Assembly (NCBI GenBank): GCA_947492525.1
Contig: CANLNQ010000007.1
Location: 167,549-231,548, forward strand
Direction of reading: 5' to 3'
Origin: an uncultured Granulosicoccus sp.
Lineage (GTDB): Bacteria > Pseudomonadota > Gammaproteobacteria > Granulosicoccales > Granulosicoccaceae
Length of the DNA stretch: 64,000 nucleotides
The translations under genes were made by a program, and so were the position numbers. Below, one piece after another: positions 61,609-64,000 of this stretch. The notes beneath the pieces are model-generated. The model was not told the DNA's origin. It worked only from the letters and a program-made list of their open reading frames with translations, and made no database searches. Each line of letters begins with the position of its first letter. The stretch's first letter is position 1.

Positions 61609-61943
61609 GCAGATGACTCCTGGAACAGGTAGAGACTGGCCGGATGGCATTCGTGGGACATTCCGATGTTGTCCGAGAGATTCTCGATCGTGTAACAATC
61701 GGAGGTCGTTGCCAGAGCCTACGAGGGCAGGGGCACGGGGTCAACTGTTGATGTTGAATATGTGATTGTGTCTCTGGCTGTTGTGCTGCGCGGTGTTTCC
61801 GGGCGATGATCGTGGGTTCTGTCGCCAATGGCGATTCTTTCCTGTGCCCGCTGGTGCAGGCAACACGATCTGCAGGGAGTCTTTGTCAACGTGTTTCCGA
61901 TGAACCCTGATTCGGCAGTCGCACCGGATCATGCCGCGCCGTC
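61609..61943. other. Divergent region between BMP operon and chaC-like gene
   Basis: About 335 bp. It contains small palindromes CGAGAGATTCTCG (near 61675-61687) and TCAACTGTTGA (near 61741-61751), either of which could be an operator for the importer. No gene recognised. Confidence 0.45.
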
Positions 61944-62519
61944 ATGATGGACATCGTTGAGGAAAGTGCGGAGCTCTGGGTATTTGGGTATGGATCCCTG
62001 ATCTGGCGACCAGTCTTCCAGTACGAGATGAGGCAGGCCGCAAGGCTTGCCGGGTATGCGCGACGTTTCTGCCAGGCATCACACGACCACCGCGGAACGC
62101 CCGAGAGACCGGGGCGTGTCGTGACTCTCTTGCCTGTCCCCGGCAGTATCTGTCACGGGATGGCCTTCAAGCTGCCGGAGTCCGACCGCCACAAAATACT
62201 CGAGTATCTGGATCACCGTGAGCAGGATGGCTACGAAAGGTTGTACACACCGCTGCACGTGGGGGAGGGCAGAACGGTACCCGGGCTCACGTGGATCGCC
62301 CGTGAATGCAATCCATCCTGGCGTGCCGGAGAAACCCTTGAAGAGGTCGCAAGACTGATTGCAGAGAGCCATGGGCCCAGTGGTGCCAACAGAGACTATC
62401 TGTTCGAACTGGAGCAGGCACTGGACGCATTGAACATACCTGACCCCCATGTGAGCGAGCTGTCGGAACGCGTCAGGCAGCTGTCCTGCGAATCCTGGCT
62501 GTCGGAACGCTTCAGGTAG
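61944..62519 (+). CDS. ChaC-like gamma-glutamylcyclotransferase
   Basis: 191 residues. The N-terminal WVFGYGSLIWRP and the segment QASHDHRGTPERPGRVVTLLP are ChaC hallmarks. ChaC enzymes release 5-oxoproline from glutathione. The last 19 residues show a 13-residue repeat, LSERVRQLSCESW then LSERFR-stop, from a 39-bp tandem duplication. Two adjacent ATGs mark the start. Confidence 0.93.
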   Translation: MMDIVEESAELWVFGYGSLIWRPVFQYEMRQAARLAGYARRFCQASHDHRGTPERPGRVVTLLPVPGSICHGMAFKLPESDRHKILEYLDHREQDGYERLYTPLHVGEGRTVPGLTWIARECNPSWRAGETLEEVARLIAESHGPSGANRDYLFELEQALDALNIPDPHVSELSERVRQLSCESWLSERFR

Positions 62520-62538
62520 TTGTCCTGCGAATCCTGAC
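62461..62538. repeat. 39-bp tandem duplication at the 3' end of the chaC-like gene
   Basis: Units 62461-62499 and 62500-62538 are about 90% identical. In the second the codon CAG has become TAG, giving the present stop. Confidence 0.9.
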
Positions 62539-62571
62539 GGGCAGTGCCGTCAAGTCAATATTGTTGCCGGT

Positions 62572-63030
62572 TCAGTATTTCTGAAGATTCAGAGGCACGG
62601 TTCCCTTCTTGACGTCTTCGCAGGTGAGCTTGAGGCTCGATGAGTCCTTGCTGGCGACGCCAAAGCATTTTCCGGAAACAGGTCGGATGCGGCCCTTGTC
62701 CAGTGCCTTATAGGTAAGCTGCGCAGAGCGGCCTTCCAGTGTTCCCGTGTAAGTCTCCTTGACGGGAATGCCCTGGTAGTCACCCTCTCTGGTCATGGTG
62801 AAGGCATTGCCATTCTGCTGGAGCGTGATTGTCATCTCCGGATAATCGGTATCCTGCCAGCGCCCGGAGAGTTGCGGTGTCGGATAGTCCTTGAGTGCCT
62901 GCGTGTCTCCGCGCAGTGACTCGGGCAATGTGGCTCTGATGTCTTCTGGCAATACGGAGCAGGCAGTGGGTAGCAGCGCGACTGACAGAAGTGCTGCGAC
63001 CGATAAGGGGAGAAGGTCGGGATGTTTCAT
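62572..63030 (-). CDS. Small lipoprotein of unknown function
   Basis: 152 residues. Lipobox LLPTAC follows a signal peptide starting MKHPDLLPLS. The mature part is beta-rich, with a lipocalin- or copper-sensor-like run (LSGRWQDTDYPEMTITLQQNG, TREGDYQGIPVKETYTGTL), two Cys and a basic KKGTVPLNLQKY end. Extending the frame upstream would run through the 18-bp repeat, which encodes VPNYLH copies; I regard that as non-coding. Confidence 0.75.
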   Translation of the reverse strand: MKHPDLLPLSVAALLSVALLPTACSVLPEDIRATLPESLRGDTQALKDYPTPQLSGRWQDTDYPEMTITLQQNGNAFTMTREGDYQGIPVKETYTGTLEGRSAQLTYKALDKGRIRPVSGKCFGVASKDSSSLKLTCEDVKKGTVPLNLQKY

Positions 63031-63171
63031 GGTCCTTGGCTTTCCAGATGGTGACGCTGTCGATGGTAGACATAAACAAGACCGGCGGTCGAGGCCATCA
63101 TTCACGAGTAGACAAGGTTCGTCCACCAATGTCCTGATGGGGATTGCCCGTTTTCGGTGATCACGCCACGT

Positions 63172-63297
63172 GTGCAGGTAGTTCGGCACATTCAGATAGT
63201 TCGGTACGTGCAGGTAGTTCGGTACGTGCAGGTAGTTCGGTACGTGCAGGTAGTTCGGTACGTGCAGGTAGTTCGGTACGTGCAACTAGATCAAGGC
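63172..63297. repeat. 18-bp tandem repeat upstream of the lipoprotein gene
   Basis: Six 18-bp units, GTGCAGGTAGTTCGGTAC or near copies, run from 63172 to 63279. Units 3 to 6 are identical. A decayed unit follows to 63297, and a weaker one beyond. Not separated by spacers, so not CRISPR. It lies about 140 bp upstream of the lipoprotein start. Confidence 0.93.
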
Positions 63298-63540
63298 GTG
63301 CATATAGATCGACAAGCAGCCGGCTCTTCGGAACTGGCAGAGGGTCTTGGAGGCAGCATTGCCTGTGCACCAGATCGGCCTGATGGTTGTTGATACCAGC
63401 CGATTCAGGCTCTCAATCGGGCATTCAAAGGACTTTACGCGGCTGATGCCGTTGGAAAGTGGCGGAAATTCAACGACTAAGCACTATAGATCCGAATTGT
63501 TGATGGCTCGTCACGAGAGCGTTCCTGAAAAATGTCATCG
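63298..63540. other. Stretch without recognised features
   Basis: No gene, repeat or promoter is supported here; open frames crossing it run on into the promoter modules and look spurious. Confidence 0.4.
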
Positions 63541-63557
63541 AAATTTCAGAAAGACCG

Positions 63558-63585
63558 TTGTTTTTCTCCAGAAAGTCCGTAGAAT
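63558..63585 (+). promoter_or_regulatory. Promoter module P1 of the putative rrn operon
   Basis: TTGTTT (63558-63563), a 16-nt spacer and TAGAAT (63580-63585), preceded by A/T-rich sequence like an UP element and followed by the C-rich discriminator TCGCCTCCTCGC typical of rRNA promoters. Confidence 0.75.
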
Positions 63586-63659
63586 TCGCCTCCTCGCAGC
63601 GATGCAGGGCAGCTCTCGGGTTGATCTGGTTGAGGCGGGAAGAGACAGGAAAAGGTTGT

Positions 63660-63710
63660 CAAATAATTTCCCTGTTTCGAAAAAGTCGCGCTAAGATAGG
63701 CGGCTCGGTC
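63660..63710 (+). promoter_or_regulatory. Promoter-like module P2
   Basis: AAATAATTTCCC, an 18-nt spacer and TAAGAT (63692-63697), followed by AGGCGGCTCGGTC. It is the first of three similar modules with an AATTATTTT-type block. Confidence 0.6.
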
Positions 63711-63759
63711 GAACGGTAGATGGTTCGGTCGGCGGATGGAGAGGGATTGAAAAATGGTA

Positions 63760-63812
63760 GAAATTATTTTTCACTTCTTCGTCAAACGATGTTAAAGTAG
63801 ACGGCTCGGTCA
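63760..63812 (+). promoter_or_regulatory. Promoter-like module P3
   Basis: AAATTATTTTTCACT, a 17-nt spacer and TAAAGT (63793-63798), followed by AGACGGCTCGGTC. Sequence after the -10 element is almost the same as in P2. Confidence 0.6.
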
Positions 63813-63859
63813 GGCGATACACTGCTTCACTGAGACGGCAGTACCGGGAGATGATGTAA

Positions 63860-63912
63860 AAATTATTTTCCACCGATCGACAAGTTCGTGGTACACTCCT
63901 CGGACTCAGCCA
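63860..63912 (+). promoter_or_regulatory. Promoter-like module P4
   Basis: AAATTATTTTCCACC, an 18-nt spacer and TACACT (63892-63897), followed by CCTCGGACTC. It is the module closest to the leader. Confidence 0.6.
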
Positions 63913-63936
63913 AGCGGAACTGCGTTTTCCCTGGCA

Positions 63937-64000
63937 GGCTCTTTTACAACTAAATCAAGTAATTTAAATGGGTGCTTGGATTGCACTGGTTGCTTCAGGC
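63937..64000 (+). other. rRNA operon leader with boxA antitermination site
   Basis: GGCTCTTTTACA (63937-63948) matches the rrn boxA core (TGCTCTTTAACA). The following AAATCAAGTAATTTAAATGGG and TGCTTGG match the conserved leader that precedes 16S rRNA in pseudomonads and relatives. A 16S gene is therefore expected just beyond the right edge. Confidence 0.75.

Noticed and set aside
63172..63279. CRISPR array
   Set aside because: Units of 18 bp are directly adjacent without spacers; it is a plain tandem repeat.
63031..63285. N-terminal extension of the small lipoprotein with VPNYLH repeats
   Set aside because: A lipoprotein signal peptide starts at 63030; a repeat upstream of it would destroy export.
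63347..63694. Plus-strand frame of 115 codons
   Set aside because: It covers promoter modules P1 and P2 and has no ribosome site or family likeness.

Overview
The window is about 58-60% GC by eye and densely packed with chromosomal housekeeping genes of a Gram-negative gammaproteobacterium. The best guide is gene order. mrp(apbC) diverges from metG-rnfABCD. rpsT is flanked by murJ-ribF-ileS-lspA-ispH and by proB-obgE-rpmA-rplU, with ispB beyond. hemW-rdgB-rph faces yicC. HemJ, HPPD, two complete ABC import systems and many lipoproteins and beta-barrels fit an aerobic or facultative free-living, possibly marine, member of the Chromatiales/Granulosicoccus neighbourhood. That placement is inference. 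No phage, IS element, CRISPR array or tRNA was recognised.

Layout. 1-3956: Rnf complex (rnfD cut by the window edge, then rnfC, rnfB, rnfA). 4036-8697: metG, mrp, dcd, rppH. 8757-9688: hemJ and a thioredoxin lipoprotein. 10001-14048: outer-membrane barrel, a 650-residue Ig-repeat lipoprotein and an HDOD regulator. 14674-15698: three small stress-type envelope proteins (DUF1328, exported CsbD-like, BON-like). 15981-22558: uxaC, hpd, a pentapeptide protein and a CUT1-type sugar importer without its ATPase. 22677-33001: isoprenoid, lipoprotein, translation and envelope housekeeping genes. 33264-36045: an SsuABC/TauABC-like importer with a Tat substrate-binding protein, placed between rplU and ispB. 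36151-45919: ispB, an M12B-like metalloprotease, RNA/DNA processing enzymes, ribosomal protein L31, hemW, rdgB, rph, yicC. 45945-53700: a barrel, a two-component system, a Do-like protease and a cupin protein. 53730-56930: LpoB and a companion TPR lipoprotein, and small membrane proteins. 56968-61608: a BMP-type nucleoside-like ABC importer. 61944-63030: ChaC-like protein and a small lipoprotein. 63172-64000: an 18-bp VNTR, then four promoter-like modules spaced about 100 bp apart and a boxA leader. This last stretch is the control region of an rRNA operon whose 16S gene should begin just beyond the right edge.

The strongest themes beyond routine annotation are three. First, short tandem repeats occur repeatedly: in frame in rnfD and rnfB, at the 3' end of the chaC-like gene, and between genes at 15863 and 63172. 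Second, the ladder of rrn promoters at the right end. Third, a rho-independent terminator for rpmE that also encodes the signal peptide of the next gene. I did not find a clearly new defence, secretion or metabolic system; the less familiar parts are the barrel/Ig-lipoprotein pair, the exported CsbD-like cluster and the metalloprotease with a C-terminal sorting-like tail.
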